NCBI GenBank assembly: GCA_963691815.1
Contig: OY829667.1
Location: forward strand, 22,394,587-22,458,586
DNA: 64,000 nt
Direction: 5' to 3'
Source: Echiichthys vipera
Lineage: Eukaryota > Chordata > Actinopteri > Perciformes > Trachinidae
Both the position numbers and the translations under genes were made by a program. Positions within the stretch are counted from its first letter, which is position 1; each line of letters opens with the position of its first letter. A model generated the notes under the pieces. The model worked only from the letters and a program-made list of their open reading frames with translations, searched no databases and was not told the origin of the DNA. Shown piece after piece: positions 10,399 to 23,034 of this stretch.

Positions 10399-11248
10399 TC
10401 AGCCTCTGACAAGTGTCTTTTTGTGAAGTGTTGTATCCTCTCCAACTCTTTTTATGATGTTCATCAGGTAATCTGCCGTGAGGACAGCTGGACAGCCCAT
10501 CTGATTTTGCTTACCGGCTCTGTATTGTAGCTGGAAATCAAACGTCGACAGAGCGGCCAACCATCTGTAGCTTGTGGCTTGTGTGCCATCTGTGACAGCA
10601 AAGAACGTGTTACCATACAGGTAGTCCTGGAATTTCTCCGTCACTGCCCACTTAAGGGCAAGAAATTCAATTTGGCGCAGGTTACCTGGACTCACATTTT
10701 GACAGACCTCGACTTGCATAAGAAACTACTTGCTTCTGTCCCTGTTGCTCCTGGTAGAGGGCAGCACCGATGCCAGAGGTGCTCGCATTTGTGTGTAAAA
10801 TGTAGGAGAGCTTGGGGTCAGTGAACCCGAGGATGGGTGCAGTTGACAGCTTTTTGATTACGAAGTTGAACGCTGCCTGGCAAGCAGGCATCCATTTGTC
10901 ACCAAAGGTGTCATTTGGGTTGTAGTACTTCTCAGGGTTCACTGTGGGTTTAGCATGCTTTCTCAGCTGCGGATAGCCAGCAGTGAGCTCGTTGAGTGGC
11001 TTCACAATCTTTGAGTAATCTTTAACGAACATGCGGTAATAACCGCAGAAACCCAGGAAGGTTCTTAGCTCCTTCAGGTTGTTTGGTTTTGGCCAGGTTT
11101 TTAATGCTGCTACTTTGTCAGGATCAGTTTTGATGCCTTTTTCAGACAAAATGTGGCCATGGTACTTTACAGAGGTTTGGAAGAACTTGCATTTCTCAGA
11201 CGACAGTTTTAAGCCAAAATCTTTCAATTGGTTGAGCACGCGCATCAA
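10399..11248 (-). pseudogene. Gypsy RT thumb and RNase H fragments
   Basis: Two overlapping minus-strand frames are present. The upstream one (11248-10682) holds the RT thumb/connection, with HGHILSEKGI, FLGFCGYYRMFVKDYS and then the RNase H start YILHTNASTSGIGAALYQ, where the usual TDAS is TNAS. The downstream one (10719-10399) holds EFLALKWAV and FAVTDGTQATSYRWL. A frameshift lies near 10700. It is clearly defective. Confidence 0.82.
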
Positions 11249-11249
11249 C

Positions 11250-11743
11250 CTTTCCTCGTTTTCCTCCTGTGTTTAGGAGAAGACGATGAGGTCACCAAGA
11301 AAAACTAGGACTTTCTTCAAGTTCAACTCTCCCACACAGCGCTCCATAAGCCTCTGAAATGTGCTAGGGGCGTTAGTTATCCCCTGAGGCATCCTGTTGA
11401 AATCCTAGTGGGCAGACAAATGCAGTTTTGTGTGTGTCCGCTTCTTCCATCTCTATTTGATAGAAGCCTGATTTGAGATCGAGCACTGAGAACCACCTGG
11501 ACCCAGTCAACACCGAGAAGGACTCTTCAAGATTAGGTCAGGCATATGTATCTTTTACTGTTAGGTGTTCAATTTCCTGTAATCTATACAGAGTCTGACG
11601 TCGCCATTCTTTTTCCTGACGACTACTATCGGTGAGGAGAAAGGGAACTTTGATTCACAGATCACTTCTGCATCACGGAGTTGCTGGAGATGGTCACGCA
11701 CAGCCTCTATGTCTTGGGAGTGTATAGTTCCACTTCCCAACAT
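11250..11743 (-). pseudogene. Gypsy RT finger and palm fragments
   Basis: The first block is SKFPFSSPIVVVRKKNGDVR and LCIDYRKLNT, followed by a broken stretch containing FSVLDLKSGFYQIEME (motif A) and VLVFLGDLIVFS. In the last, the usual catalytic DD pair reads GD. Stops and a frameshift separate the pieces, so the copy is inactive. Confidence 0.8.
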
Positions 11744-11868
11744 CAGGTATCCTGCAGCTCACTGATCCTTTAAGGACTTTGGTCTTTCCAGCTGCAATGG
11801 TCTCAAAGTCTCCACTATGAAGCCTCACCTCTCCCAGACTGGAATCAACAGAATGTTTTTTTCTGATT

Positions 11869-12300
11869 TCAAGGGTCTTTAAGACGACATTGTAGCCATA
11901 AGAAAGAGAGGTGCGATGTCTGCATACTTTTCATAAAGAACATCCAAGTATTTGTGCCTATAAGCACCGATGACAAGGTGGAGCGCGTATCAGGCACAAC
12001 CAAAACCAGTGTGGGCACGTCAATGTCCACTCCAACCAAGCTCTTTGGGAATCTGATGGTGGCCTCAACGTAGCCTAGGTAAGGGACGCTTTGACCATTG
12101 GCTCCTTCTACCTCAAGCAGGTCATTCAAGGAATTGATAGGCAAGTGAGACAGATTCTCTAGATAGAAAGAGTTGGGAATTGTTTTTACCTGAGAGCCTG
12201 AATCCAACAAGCAACTGCAGTCTTTGTCACCTATGGTTACTTGTGCGACGCACTTGGCTCCAATCAGACCTTTTGGCAGGGACCCAGAAATTGCAAAGTA
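11869..12300 (-). pseudogene. Gypsy retropepsin-like protease fragment
   Basis: The minus-strand frame contains CSCLLDSGSQVKTIP, the aspartic protease active-site motif (DSG), and further on VPTLVLVVPDTRS and VLIGTN. The frame extends upstream to 12480, but the residues before about 12310 come from an unrelated repeat. The end of the true pol sequence is therefore inside this frame. Confidence 0.75.
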
Positions 12301-12310
12301 AGTAATTGGG

Positions 12311-13460
12311 CTCGATTGTGGCCAGCGGGCTCCATAGCGCCCAAAAATGCACGCCATGGTTGGGAAAAAATGATTTTGATGTTCACGAAATTTGATGGGA
12401 TCATTGCTCTCGCCACGAAGAACATATATTTTGTAAAAAATTTGCCTAACAGAAAGTTGGCCATCTTGGATTTTGTGCATTCATTTTTATTTTACAAACA
12501 AATGTTTGAGGCATTTAGGATGCACAAATGTGTGAAACTGTGGACACAAGATCAAACCAATTATGTTCTTGATTTGATGTTATAATTTGACTTGGGTGCG
12601 GCACATCAGGTTTATAGCGCACCTAATTACTTTGAGCACTCTTTTAGCTTGTTATACTCAAAAGTGCACAAAACTGTGCAGACACATGAAAACCCCTTAA
12701 ACAGCGATGTGGTCCATGTGTGTTTAAACGAAGTTGCTCTGATATTCACAAAATTTGGTACCCACATAGCTTTAATATTTCCCAATTTACATTTTATATA
12801 TTTTGATGTCCTGCTCCTAGCCGGTTGAACAGATACACCTCAAATCCTGTCAGCACAGACTTAAGACCTTCATGATGCTAGATCATGTAGCTTTTGGGTT
12901 TTCATCAAATTCTGTTGTCGTGGCGATCATCCTTCACCGTGAAACAGGAAGTGGTTGTAACTTCAACATACATCGTCCAATATGCCCCAAGTCCAGGCCT
13001 GAACACATCTGCATCACAATATTTAGTCATAAGCATAGCGCCCTCGACTGGCAACAGGAAAATGACAAATATCAACCAATTTACATGAAACTTACACAGT
13101 GCGTTCTACACTTGATGTATGGAAACACAATGCTTGTTTTGTGTATGTTGGGTAATGGCATGGCAGCCATTTTGTGACACCCGCCATAAACAGAAGGTCA
13201 CTCTAACTTTAGCATACATTGTCCAAACTGCACTACATTTCCCAGGGATGATTAGAGTCGAGACCTGAGAACAACTACATGCAAATATCGACTAACAAAC
13301 ACAGTGCCACCTACTGGCAATAGGAAATCAGACTTATATGGCAAGAAATAATCAGATTTACATGAAATTCTCAATATGTAAAGCACACCACAGCGAGTGC
13401 CGGTGACCAGCCACCTCTCTGACATGCAACGGGTGCGAGGGCCCATCCATCGCTGCTTGC
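12311..13460. repeat. Long non-coding dispersed repeat of fish type
   Basis: The region contains recurring phrases such as GCGCCCTCGACTGGCAACAG, GTGCCACCTACTGGCAATAG and repeated ACATGAAACTTACAC / ACATGAAATTCTCAA. This indicates internally related units of a dispersed repeat. It ends near GGTGCGAGGGCCCATCCATC. No protein signal is seen. The family is not identified. Confidence 0.45.
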
Positions 13461-13999
13461 AACCTTAATTTTAATTGTTTTGTCCTCTGTTCTAACTTCA
13501 TTTACATATTCTAAATAAAAATTTCCATCAATCCATCAATCATTTTGACAGTTCTTTTTCTCAACACTCGACTCTTTCACACAAAAGAAACTGCTGCACA
13601 CACACATGTTACATGACTGGCAAGAGGAGCTTTCACCACACACACAAACACATAAACACACACACACACACAATGAGGAAATGACACGATTCTTAAGATT
13701 GGTTTGCACAGGTCAAGAATATCGTAGCTTCTAAGAATTCTATAATCTAAAAAATTAAAATTTCACAAGAGAAAGCTGCTCAGGAATATTAAAGTACAGG
13801 AGAAAAGACTCTTAGCTAAAATAATCTTTGTTCATGTGAAACTGGCCACTGAACATTTATTTGCAATGATAACAGCAAGAATGCAGTGAATGTGGACACT
13901 GATAATAACCCATTTTTATAGATAAGTCATAAAAGTGAATACAGAAACTGTTTTCATTTAGCAATGTGTACACTGAGCTGTCTGCTTATGTGTTTGCTC

Positions 14000-14011
14000 G
14001 TGTGTGTTTGT

Positions 14012-14091
<80 letters not shown>
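14000..14091. repeat. (TG)n microsatellite
   Basis: A pure TG run spans 14017-14091, with imperfect units before it. Confidence 0.97.
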
Positions 14092-14096
<5 letters not shown>

Positions 14097-14165
14097 ATTC
14101 AATTTTATTTATAGTGCCAAATCATAACAAAAGTTATCTCAGGACACTTAATCAACGACACATAG
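14092..14165 (-). repeat. Short tail copy of the ATTGA-tailed dispersed repeat
   Basis: CAATTCAATTTTATTTATAG and ATCTCAGGACACTTA match the tail end of the family seen at 22550 and 30864. It sits directly next to the TG array. Confidence 0.6.
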
Positions 14166-14984
14166 TCTCATCAACCTTTGCAACACCAATACATCCACAC
14201 AGTTTCAAGCATGCCCTTCTCTACTCCTGCTCTACTTTTCAAACACGCTAAGGGTCATCTGACTCATTGTTCTCTCACAGCAGGCAGTAGGCTGTGTAAG
14301 GGAAGATGGTAACAGACCCTGGCCATTAAAATTAACAATGCTATCTTGGGCCCCGAGCCAGGCAAATAAAACATCAAGACCCACAGAGAATTGGGGGAAT
14401 ACAGGCTGTTATCTGACTGCAGTGTGTCAGGCTGAGCACTCCATACTCTCCTATTGAGCTGCCTCAACAGATCCAACCCTAATGTATACAGGGGAGGTGT
14501 GGCTGAATCAATACATCTCTAAGAAATGCCTCTCAACCAGAACAGAAGAGCAGCTAAAGGGAACAAACCTCTTGTGCTGACATTTTCATTGTTTTTTGTA
14601 ATGTGGTCAGTAGTAGCAGGAAAGGAAAAATATGTCCTTGGACATGCTTTTTATGGAAAATATTTTGAGATGAAGATGGATTGAGATAATGTGTGTTGTA
14701 GTTGCTGGATGAGAAGAAAACTGAAGTTCCTGTGGTGTTTTAAGTGGATAAATGGCTCTGAAGGGGTTTGTCACTAAAACAAACACAGACCTATAGAGTG
14801 TCCTGAAGAAGTGCTTCCCCGCTGATAAAATGCCCAAATATGCGTTCTGAAAAAAGCCATATATAGCTGCTACTGCCTGAGAAGGCTGATTTGGAATCTG
14901 TGTAATAAATGAAATGGCTAATTAGCTCCTAGCCATGCTCTTGGGGTCTAAAAAGGCTGCAGAAAGACAAAAACACTGAATTGA

Positions 14985-15592
14985 AATTGAAATTACGGCG
15001 TAAAATCATCCCAGGCTTTTACGGCAAATACACTCACCAAATAAGCCATCGAGACAATTATTTTCGTGTAACAACTATTAACGGAGAAATCCAATAGTCG
15101 CTAACAGCCAAATGTGGCTAACACCGATTAGCTTGGGGCAGCACGGTGAAGGCATTAAAACGTCTTTTTTAACCACTAATACTGCTCAAAATAACCCCAA
15201 ATCTCTGCAGTAGCATGAGAAGAGTCCCTACACAGAAAACGATGCACCAATGGGCTCCTTCATTTTAGATTGACTTTGGTAATCCACTTAAATGGACTTT
15301 ACTATGAGAGGAGCTGGTACAGGGGCCAGTTTGTAAGTCTTCCTTTTTTAATAAACTCTGGGTTCACTGACTACGTTTTTTTTTTGCGTAGTTTTATGTG
15401 TACGGACTCTTATCATGCTACTGCAGAAGTTTGGTGTTACTTTGAGCAGTATTAGTGGTTAAAAAAGACATTTTAATATTTTCATCGTGCTGCCCTGAGC
15501 TAATCAGTGTTAGCCGCATTCGCTGTTAGGGACTCTCCGGAATTTCGATGGCTTATTTAATGAGTGTATTTGTCTAAGAAGACCGTCCCAGG
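14985..15592. mobile_element. Foldback (long inverted repeat) element, copy 1
   Basis: The left arm (about 14998-15250) and the right arm (about 15375-15592) are reverse complements over about 200 bp. For example, AACCACTAATACTGCTCAAA pairs with TTTGAGCAGTATTAGTGGTT. The centre contains AGGAGCTGGTACAGGGGCCA followed by GTAAGTCTT. No coding capacity is seen, so it is a non-autonomous DNA transposon of unassigned superfamily. Confidence 0.7.
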
Positions 15593-16283
15593 GCCCCAGG
15601 CAAATACACTCCATCGAGACAATTTTTTCCGTGCACAGACAACTAACGTAGAAATCCGGTCAAAGTCAAATGCTGCTAACACGGATTAGGTCCGGGCAGC
15701 GAGTTGAATGCATCAAAATATCTTTTTAACCACTAATACTGCTCCAAATAACACCAAACCTGCAGTAGCATGATAAGAGTCCTAACACATAAAACGAAGC
15801 ACCAACAACATAGTATGTGAACACTGAGCTTATTAAAAGAACTTTTCATTGGCTGCCATTGTGGTACAATGACCTGCTCTGATAAACCAGTGGCTTATTG
15901 TTTTAAATCTGGACATTGGACGCAGATCAAGACGCTTAGGCAGAGGGGTTACTGTGTCTGCAGCAAACCACAACGTTTACTTGTTTTGCTGTAATAAATC
16001 AGGGGCCAGTAGGTAAGTCTTTCAAAACACTCCGATGTCACCAACTACGATGTAGGTGCTTCAGTTAATGTGTAATTACTCTCACCATGCAACTGCAGAG
16101 GTTTGGTGTTAGCCCCGAGCTAATCATTGTTAGCCGCATTTGGCTGTAAACGACTGATAGCGTCTGTCCCGGATTTCTACGTTAGTTGTTTGTGCACGAA
16201 AAAATGTGTCTCGATGGCTTCTTAGATGAGTGCATTTACCTATAAAGAGCCTGGGGTGATTTTACACCGGAATTTCACTTTAA
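15593..16283. mobile_element. Foldback element, copy 2 (tandem)
   Basis: It begins GGCAAATACACTCCATCGAG and ends CCTGGGGTGATTTTACACCG / GAATTTCACTTTAAG. Its arms match those of copy 1. TTAA follows the right end, and also precedes the related copy at 17426, so a TTAA target is possible but unproven. Confidence 0.65.
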
Positions 16284-16834
16284 GTCACAGGCACCTATGC
16301 GGAATTATCACCAAGGATCTATTGAACAGCACATGCTGAAAATGAGACCGAATCATTGGCAGCAGTAAAAGTTAATGATTCAGAGCAGTTACTGATTGTG
16401 AAGTGGATGATGAAATGAAAAAGAGCTGACTGTGAGAGGAAGCACAGCAGAGAGAGACCATGTGGATCCCAGTGTCCACAGCAGCTCTGCAGGTAGACTA
16501 CCTGAGCAGAGACCCGAGGCTACCAGGTCAGAATCTGGACCTGAAGACCCACAATCACATGTGCTGGAGAGGATGTCTGCTGTTAGATATGATTAGAGCA
16601 GGGTTATATAACCTCCCTATCTTCAATGGAGAGGTAAAGGGATTCCAAATTGCAACCATTTAAACTAACAGAGGAAATGAAAGTGTTCCCATAGGCTGTG
16701 GGGCTAACTGGTGATGCAGAAATTCCCACTGAAACTACACTCATTCACCAGGCTGCACAGAGACAAAATCAGTCAGGTTAAATGTCCTCAGTGAGTGACC
16801 CGCCCCCCCCCCCCCCCGCTCTGTCCCCGTCTAC

Positions 16835-16932
16835 CTTGTCGCCTTCCTGATAAAGTATGAGTGGGTGAACTCCAAGTGGTCGTCCAGCCACGCTTCCATC
16901 TTCTCGCTTTCCGGGGAACAGCTGTCCTCCAT
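16835..16932 (-). CDS. pde5a: pde5a coding exon 1 with start codon
   Basis: On the minus strand the ATG is at 16932-16930. The exon gives 32 codons plus two bases before a donor (AAG|GTAGAC) at 16834. The peptide starts MEDSCSPESEKMEAW and continues LDDHLEFTHSYFIRKAT, matching the N-terminus of vertebrate PDE5A. It lacks the Gln-rich stretch of mammalian forms. The split Arg codon (AG|G) is completed by exon 2 at 6877. GAGCC precedes the ATG, an acceptable initiation context. A GA array lies about 90 bp upstream. This exon fixes the gene's 5' end and its strand. Confidence 0.93.
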
Positions 16933-17017
16933 GGCTCAAAGGCGACAGCAGAGTTTCCCACTGTGAGTTAGTTCCGGTACAGTCTACATCTATACACGGA
17001 AGAGCCGGCAGGGAATA

Positions 17018-17246
<229 letters not shown>

Positions 17247-17425
17247 GCGCGGGGCCAGTCAGTCGGTGCGCACGGATCATAAAGCTTTGACTGTGACTCT
17301 AGAGAGGGGTGGGGGGTGGGGGAGCAGTTCTGGGCTACCCCCTTTCTATTGCCTTTATCATAAATAAATATATCATATTTCACCTGTGTTGATATTTTAT
17401 ATAACATTATAGACAACTTAAAGTG

Positions 17426-17612
17426 TCATTCCGGTGCAAAATCATCCCATGGTTCCTTCCTTTTGGATTGACTTTGAGAGGAGCTGGTACAGGGGCCAGA
17501 AGGTAAGTCTTTAAAACACTCTTTTAATAAACTCTGGGTTCACTAACTACATTGTTGGTGCTTTGGTTAATGTGTAGGAACTCTTATCATGCTACTGCAG
17601 AGGATTTGAAGG
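17426..17612. mobile_element. Partial foldback element, copy 3
   Basis: It starts TTAAAGTGTCATTCCGGTGC and AAAATCATCCCATGG, then carries the same core (GGAGCTGGTACAGGGGCCAG followed by GTAAGTCTT) and CATGCTACTGCAGAGG. The left outer arm is mostly missing, so it is an internal-deletion derivative. Confidence 0.6.
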
Positions 17613-19044
17613 AAGACAGTGACTCAGTTTTTCAGTGACTCAGAACATGACTGCTATACTGCCATTTTTGAGACCAGAATCTAACCACAGACCTCAAGCA
17701 AACCAAACATGTATAATAAACTATAATATAGGCCATTACCAAAATAAACTGTAATACTGTTAGTTGGCTGCTACCCAAACCTGATTGAAAGCAAATAAGT
17801 ATTGTGTCTGTTCCAAAAATGTAAAAACAGGATTGTGAAGGGGTTCACGATGAGAAAAAATAATAAAATCCCCATTATCTTTCTACCGAGCAACCACAGA
17901 CACCTGACACCTGGTGTGGTATTACAGGAAATGAAAGTCAAAACACTGTATCACACATACACTGAAGTCTCATGAAATTATCAAAACATTGTGATAAGAA
18001 TATAGGCTTAAGACATAAACTTACCCAACCTAAGCTAAGATAAACTTCACTGCTGAGCATCACTGACAGTTTGTGTATACTGATTTACTGATTTACTTGC
18101 TTTTCACCATAATGTATCACTGTAACACATGTATCATATCTGCCTCAAAGAGGTTTGCCATTCATTTCTGTTCAGATACTTGGTTTACACAATGCTGAAG
18201 TAAGTAGACCTTGTAGCCCCTTCTGCCGTCATGAATTTCCCAGAAAGATGGAGATAGCTCCATTTCCTCACACTCACACAAACAAAGCAAATATTAACTA
18301 TAAATATGTTTTAAAGTGGTTTTAGAAAGGACTGCAAAAACACTGAATACTTTTCTTACTTAATTATCAGCACAAATGATCAGCTCTATGATACATTCAA
18401 CATCTGATTATGGTTGAAATGTTGAGGCCGAATGAATAGAGTAAATTCAATTTGAACTCAAAATATAAAAATATAATAAACCCTAACAGTAATTAACTTT
18501 TCAATTGTCCTGTGAATCCCATAGCTGGAAGAGTGCATGCTTTTAATTGATTAAGTGTAATGGCTTTCAGACTGTGTCTGTCCTCTCTGTGATGGTCTCC
18601 AGTGTCCCCCCCAACTGGACACTTGGCCCCTGCCGGAGGTGTTACCTTACCAGCAGATGGTGGCTAGTCATCCCAGGGGAACACCGGCATCATCCCAACC
18701 CCCTCCAAGACTCCAAGGGGGGATACATTTTACTCTTATTATGGTACTCTCTGCCTGTGGTTTCTTCAGTTTGCATTGTCTCTTCAAAGTGTTTCATCAT
18801 TCATCGTCTATTGCTCTGACATTGTATGCCTTTCTGTCAAAACTCCTGTTTGACATCGATAAGGGCACCGACATTCATTTTTTGTTACTGCTTGTCGTCT
18901 ACTGTACCTATCCAGTATGTATGCTGTCCTCTGCTAAATAACCTCATGAAAATGTTCATGGAAAACAAATGCAAAGTATGCACAAAAGGAAGTAGAAGAG
19001 GCACAGCCAACAAGATATGCACTCATTTAGGATTGGGAGACTCA
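17613..19044. other. No gene or recognised repeat
   Basis: AT-rich intergenic sequence upstream of pde5a. Open frames around 18547-19056 are short, overlap one another in different frames and show no motif I recognise. Confidence 0.5.
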
Positions 19045-19535
19045 CTTAAAGGTTGAATATGTAGACTCTTTATTAAAAGCTTTATTTATTAAAAAAGTAT
19101 ACACCCACGGGGCATTTTGAGGGGTACAGAATGAAAGTATTGCTTTTCCATAAAAAAATATATTTAGTCTGAATTAATATTTAAACATTTTTTTGACTGG
19201 TTTGACAATGACTTTTTGTCCCGTTCTGTTTCCATTGTAGCAGCTATATAGCGTTGGACATTGCTGGTTGCCATGGTTGTCTGTTGTTGGGTGCAGCTAC
19301 TGTAGGCTGGCACTGGGTGAAATGGAGTTTTTCAATCCTGAGTGACCGGAGACGGGCAAAAACCAGAGTCAATATAGGCCAAGCATTCACTCCATGGACT
19401 GAGATAAAGGAGTTCAACGGCATTAAAACGCACGCCCAAATGGCTACGTTTCTCCTTAATCGCTAAGATCACTTTCATGTTTACTTAGCTGTAACGTCTA
19501 ATGCTAACAGCTAACGGTAACTATCAGTCAAACTG
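19045..19535. repeat. Dispersed repeat, longer copy of a pair
   Basis: It shares AAGGTTGAATATGTAGA, TTCTGTTTCCATTGTAGCAG, GGCTACGTTTCTCCTTAAT-type and AACTATCAGTCAAACT-type blocks, in the same order, with 39866-40112. The other copy lacks the middle. No protein signal is seen. Confidence 0.6.
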
Positions 19536-21293
19536 TAGGAGGAGGAGTAGTAGATTTAATAACTAATAATTACCTAAATATGTTGATAATCGATCAGTCA
19601 GTATTATGCGTCAATAAGTAGACAATGAGATTATACTGTAGAACATATTTTAAGACCTTGAAGCACCACCCCTCTGAGAACAGATTTGATAGCCAAATAA
19701 TTCATTTTTCTATTCCTGATTAAAGCTGCAGTCTGGCAGATGGAGTTGACTTTTGAATGCTTACAACTCTCACACCCCTCCTCCACTACCACCAAGCTCC
19801 TTCGCGCTCTCCAATCGAGTGCTCGTCAGTGCCCGTGCACCAGATTCCTGTGAACGCCCCTGTCTCTTCTCTCACCAATAAACAGTATGGAGCACACGCT
19901 ACATGGAGGTAGGCTGGCTAACTTACTCATAGATAGTTACTGCTAACGTCATTTACTGTATGCCAAGCTTGGGGCGTGTGCCTATGATATTGTAACATGC
20001 GCAAGGAGGGAGAGGGGATCTGTGGCGTGTGCACAAACTATGAACTGCCAAAAAAATGTTGCCGACTGCAAGTGTATTTGACTGCAAGTGTTATTGGAAG
20101 GCTGCGACAAGTTCTTTTTCCTGGTTGATACGACCCGATATGGAACAGGGAGCAACTTGTGATTGTAATTGGACAGAAGGAAGGATGGGAAAAGCTTGTA
20201 TTATTATTACAACATATTATTAAATTGTACAGATATTACAACATTATCTGTACAATTTATTATTAAGGAAAACAAAGAAACAATGCTTGCTGGGACAACA
20301 CAGGCCTGGTGAAAAGGGATGGGTGTATGTCAGTTGTGTTGCACCTGCCTTCCCTCTGGGCATGTTACACCTACATGTTCCTGTCCTCCTTGATGAATCA
20401 GGTAATGGGATGTGTGGGGCGCTGTTTGCTTGTCTTGACCCCTGCAGGGTTAGACGTGGCTCTACCCAGTTTAGATGCATTCTACCCATGCTTCTCTGCT
20501 GTTGCAGCTTAGGTTGCGCGGGGGTAGGCAGGCTACTGCCTCTGGCCTTTGGCCGGTCAGGGCGGGTGGGGCTTGGTCGATGTTCGACACAACGTTCAAT
20601 CATTGGAGCCTGTGCAAGATAGAACGATACTGTAACCCTAGTTTTATTAGCACAGCCAGAGCCTCTACCTAGGGTTAGGACAGCAGACAATTTCTTTAAA
20701 ATGTCGTAGTTTCTTTCTAAACACTTCAGAATGTTTATTCAGGACAGCTGTCAGACTTGTGTCACAGCATAGGAATTGCAGGCCAGTCCAGTGTGCAGCT
20801 TCGCCTGCACATGGTATACTGTTGTAGATTTTGGTCCCGGGCTTTTCTGGCTGGCAATGGCAACACAGAATGACTAAGACTGTTGGCCCAAGCTTTTGCT
20901 TGGACAAAATAATCAAAATGTTCTGTGTAGAAGTTCCACTGTTCTGTATGTTTATGAATGTACCCACTACTCCCTCGTTTTCACTTCCACTTTCACTTCA
21001 TTGTGTCATCCTACTGACACTAAAACTAATCAGCTAATCAGCTGCGGACAAACCCTACTGCCCCAGAGACTGGTGAAGCAGAGAGACGAAGCTCAGCTCC
21101 TGGCCAGAGGAGCAGCCGCTGCTGCCAGGTGTGTCATAACAGCCCCTCGATGTTTAATAACAATGCACAAGGCAGCATTGGACATCAGTTTCAAACACAC
21201 CAGGATTTCAATTGGTATTAGATATCAGAAAAAGTGCCCCAGTTTTGTTGGAATTCACAACATTAGCCCCACATTGGGCGATTAGTCACTACT
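19536..21293. other. No gene seen; one small perfect hairpin
   Basis: A 14-bp perfect inverted repeat (AAATTGTACAGATA / TATCTGTACAATTT) with a 9-nt loop lies at 20222-20258. Overlapping open frames at 20244-20690 on both strands lack any motif I recognise. Confidence 0.45.
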
Positions 21294-21585
21294 GGGTTGC
21301 AGTAGCTCAGTCTATTGGTGACCATAGGACCGCCGGTTCAAGTCCCTGTGTGGACCAAGAATGGAGTGTGGACTGGTGGCTGGAGAGGTGCCAGTTCATC
21401 TCCTGGGCACTGCCGAGGTGCTGTTGAGCAAGACACCGAACCGGTGCATTTGGCAGCCCCCTCACTCTGACATCTCTCCATTTATTGCATGGATATAGAT
21501 CCTGTATTTCGGGCCTGTGTGTGTAATGTGAATAATATAACACAGAGAAAAAATTGAATAAAGGAACTCTTCTTATTATTCTAAC
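21294..21585 (+). mobile_element. tRNA-derived SINE
   Basis: The head reads GGGTTGCAGTAGCTCAGTC, with an A-box-like TAGCTCAGTC. It continues to a B-box-like GGTTCAAGTCCC about 35 bp later. A body with GAGCAAGACACCGAACC and an AT-rich 3' end follow. This is a SINE head, not a working tRNA gene: the anticodon-arm region does not fold properly. Confidence 0.7.
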
Positions 21586-21769
21586 CATGCCTTGCTCCTG
21601 TTTCAAACAGCCACTGTATTGGAGTGCTTTGACAGATGTAATGTGTAATGTGTCATTCTTGACAACAGCTTTACTGATCTAGTAGATTTCATTGGATAGG
21701 TGAAAAGTTAGGTAAATCTCATCCAGTCATAATTGTGTATACCAAATTCCAAATTCCAAATTCCTCTCC

Positions 21770-22200
21770 GGGAACCATCACCTTATCCTGGTGGAGAGGT
21801 TTGTGTGTCCCTGTGAACCTGACGGCTGTGTTGTCTGGAGCCTAGTGCTCCTGGTAGGGTCTCCCATGGCAGAGTGGTCTCAGGCGAGGGACCGGACTAA
21901 GAATGGTTCACAAAGACTCAATGGACAAACGAGGAAGAGGAAGAGAGACCCTGCCCCGAGGAAGCCCGGGGCTCGCCTCCTATCCATCCTGTGGGCCCAC
22001 CACTCGCAGGAGGAACCACTTTGGTCGGGTGCGCTGCTGCACGGGTGGCAGTGAAGGTGAGGGGCCTCGACGGACGAGACTCGGGCAGCAGAAGCTGGCT
22101 CTGGGGACGTGAAATGTCACCTCTATGTCGGGGAAGGAGCCGGAGCTTGTGCAGGAGGTGGAGCGTTACCAGTTAGATCTGATGGGGCTTACCTCCACAC
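21770..22200 (+). pseudogene. 5' fragment of an RTE/Rex-like LINE (endonuclease start)
   Basis: Broken plus-strand frames end in a stretch reading VTSMSGKEPELVQEVERYQL and then DLMGLTSTH, the N-terminal block of a LINE APE endonuclease. An upstream basic stretch (about 21900-22090) looks like the leader or ORF1 junction of the same element. The clade is uncertain. It is degenerate and cut off at about 22200. Confidence 0.6.
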
Positions 22201-22373
22201 ACACAGTCTCAGAGTTGAGATGAGATTAGATGAGATGACATTCCATGGCAATCCATCCGATATTTTTTGGATATCATCTGGACTTTGTAAAAGGCATTAT
22301 TTTAGACTGAGTCAAATAAACAAACACACAGCATATACGTACACATCAGGCACGCGCGCGTGCACTCACACCA

Positions 22374-22534
<161 letters not shown>

Positions 22535-22549
22535 AAACACGTGCATGCA

Positions 22550-22860
22550 CTATAATTCAATTCAATTCAATGTTATAAATAGTGCAGAATCATACCAAAA
22601 TTTATCTCAGGACACTTTACAGAGTAGGTATAGACCACACTCTATGACTTATTTGTGATTTACATAGACACAACAATTCCCCCATTGAGTACGGAAGCAA
22701 ACAAAAAGCTTCCCTATAACAGGCAGGCACGTCGGACAGACCCAGCTCTAAAGAGCGCGGCCAATGTGAATATGACTTATCTGTTATGGCAGTTAATATA
22801 GAAGAATATTAAGAAACAAGCACATCTAAGGTGATAGAATATGGAAATGATAATAATTAT
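22550..22860 (-). repeat. ATTGA-tailed dispersed repeat, minus orientation
   Basis: It is the reverse complement of 30864-31267 over most of its length. Shared blocks include CCTATAACAGGCAGGCACGT / ACAGACCCAGCTCTA, AACAATTCCCCCATTGAG-type and ATCTCAGGACACTTTACAGA. The tail reads (ATTCA)n on the plus strand. It begins directly after the CA array. Confidence 0.75.
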
Positions 22861-23034
22861 GGTGCCAAACATGAGTAGCGGTAATAACAGCTGCAATACA
22901 GCGAGACATACCACTGAGGGTATTTTTATGGCTAGAAATGTTGTAGTTTATTAGACTAAGGATATGACACCAGAGACAATAAAACATTGGATTTATTATA
23001 TGCTAATGCCATGCACGCATATGATGCCACAGCC

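Larger units (their letters stand above)
8380..12310 (-). mobile_element. Decayed Ty3/Gypsy retrotransposon, standard pol order
   Basis: On the minus strand, protease (12300-11869), RT (11743-10700), RNase H (10700-10400), integrase (9842-9366) and a C-terminal tail (to about 8380) follow one another in the usual Ty3/Gypsy order. There is no recognisable gag and no LTR pair. Many stops and frame changes separate the blocks. The copy lies in pde5a intron 1, in the same direction as the gene. Its upstream end appears cut by another repeat near 12310. Confidence 0.85.

Noticed and set aside
20244..20690. 148-codon minus-strand frame
   Set aside because: It has mixed composition and no recognisable domain, and it is matched by equally long plus-strand frames. 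It is not supportable as a gene.
21294..21350. Possible tRNA gene from A- and B-box-like motifs
   Set aside because: There is no proper acceptor stem or anticodon arm, and the following body and tail are those of a SINE. The same applies to 28770-28700, 30576-30520 and 53614-53550.
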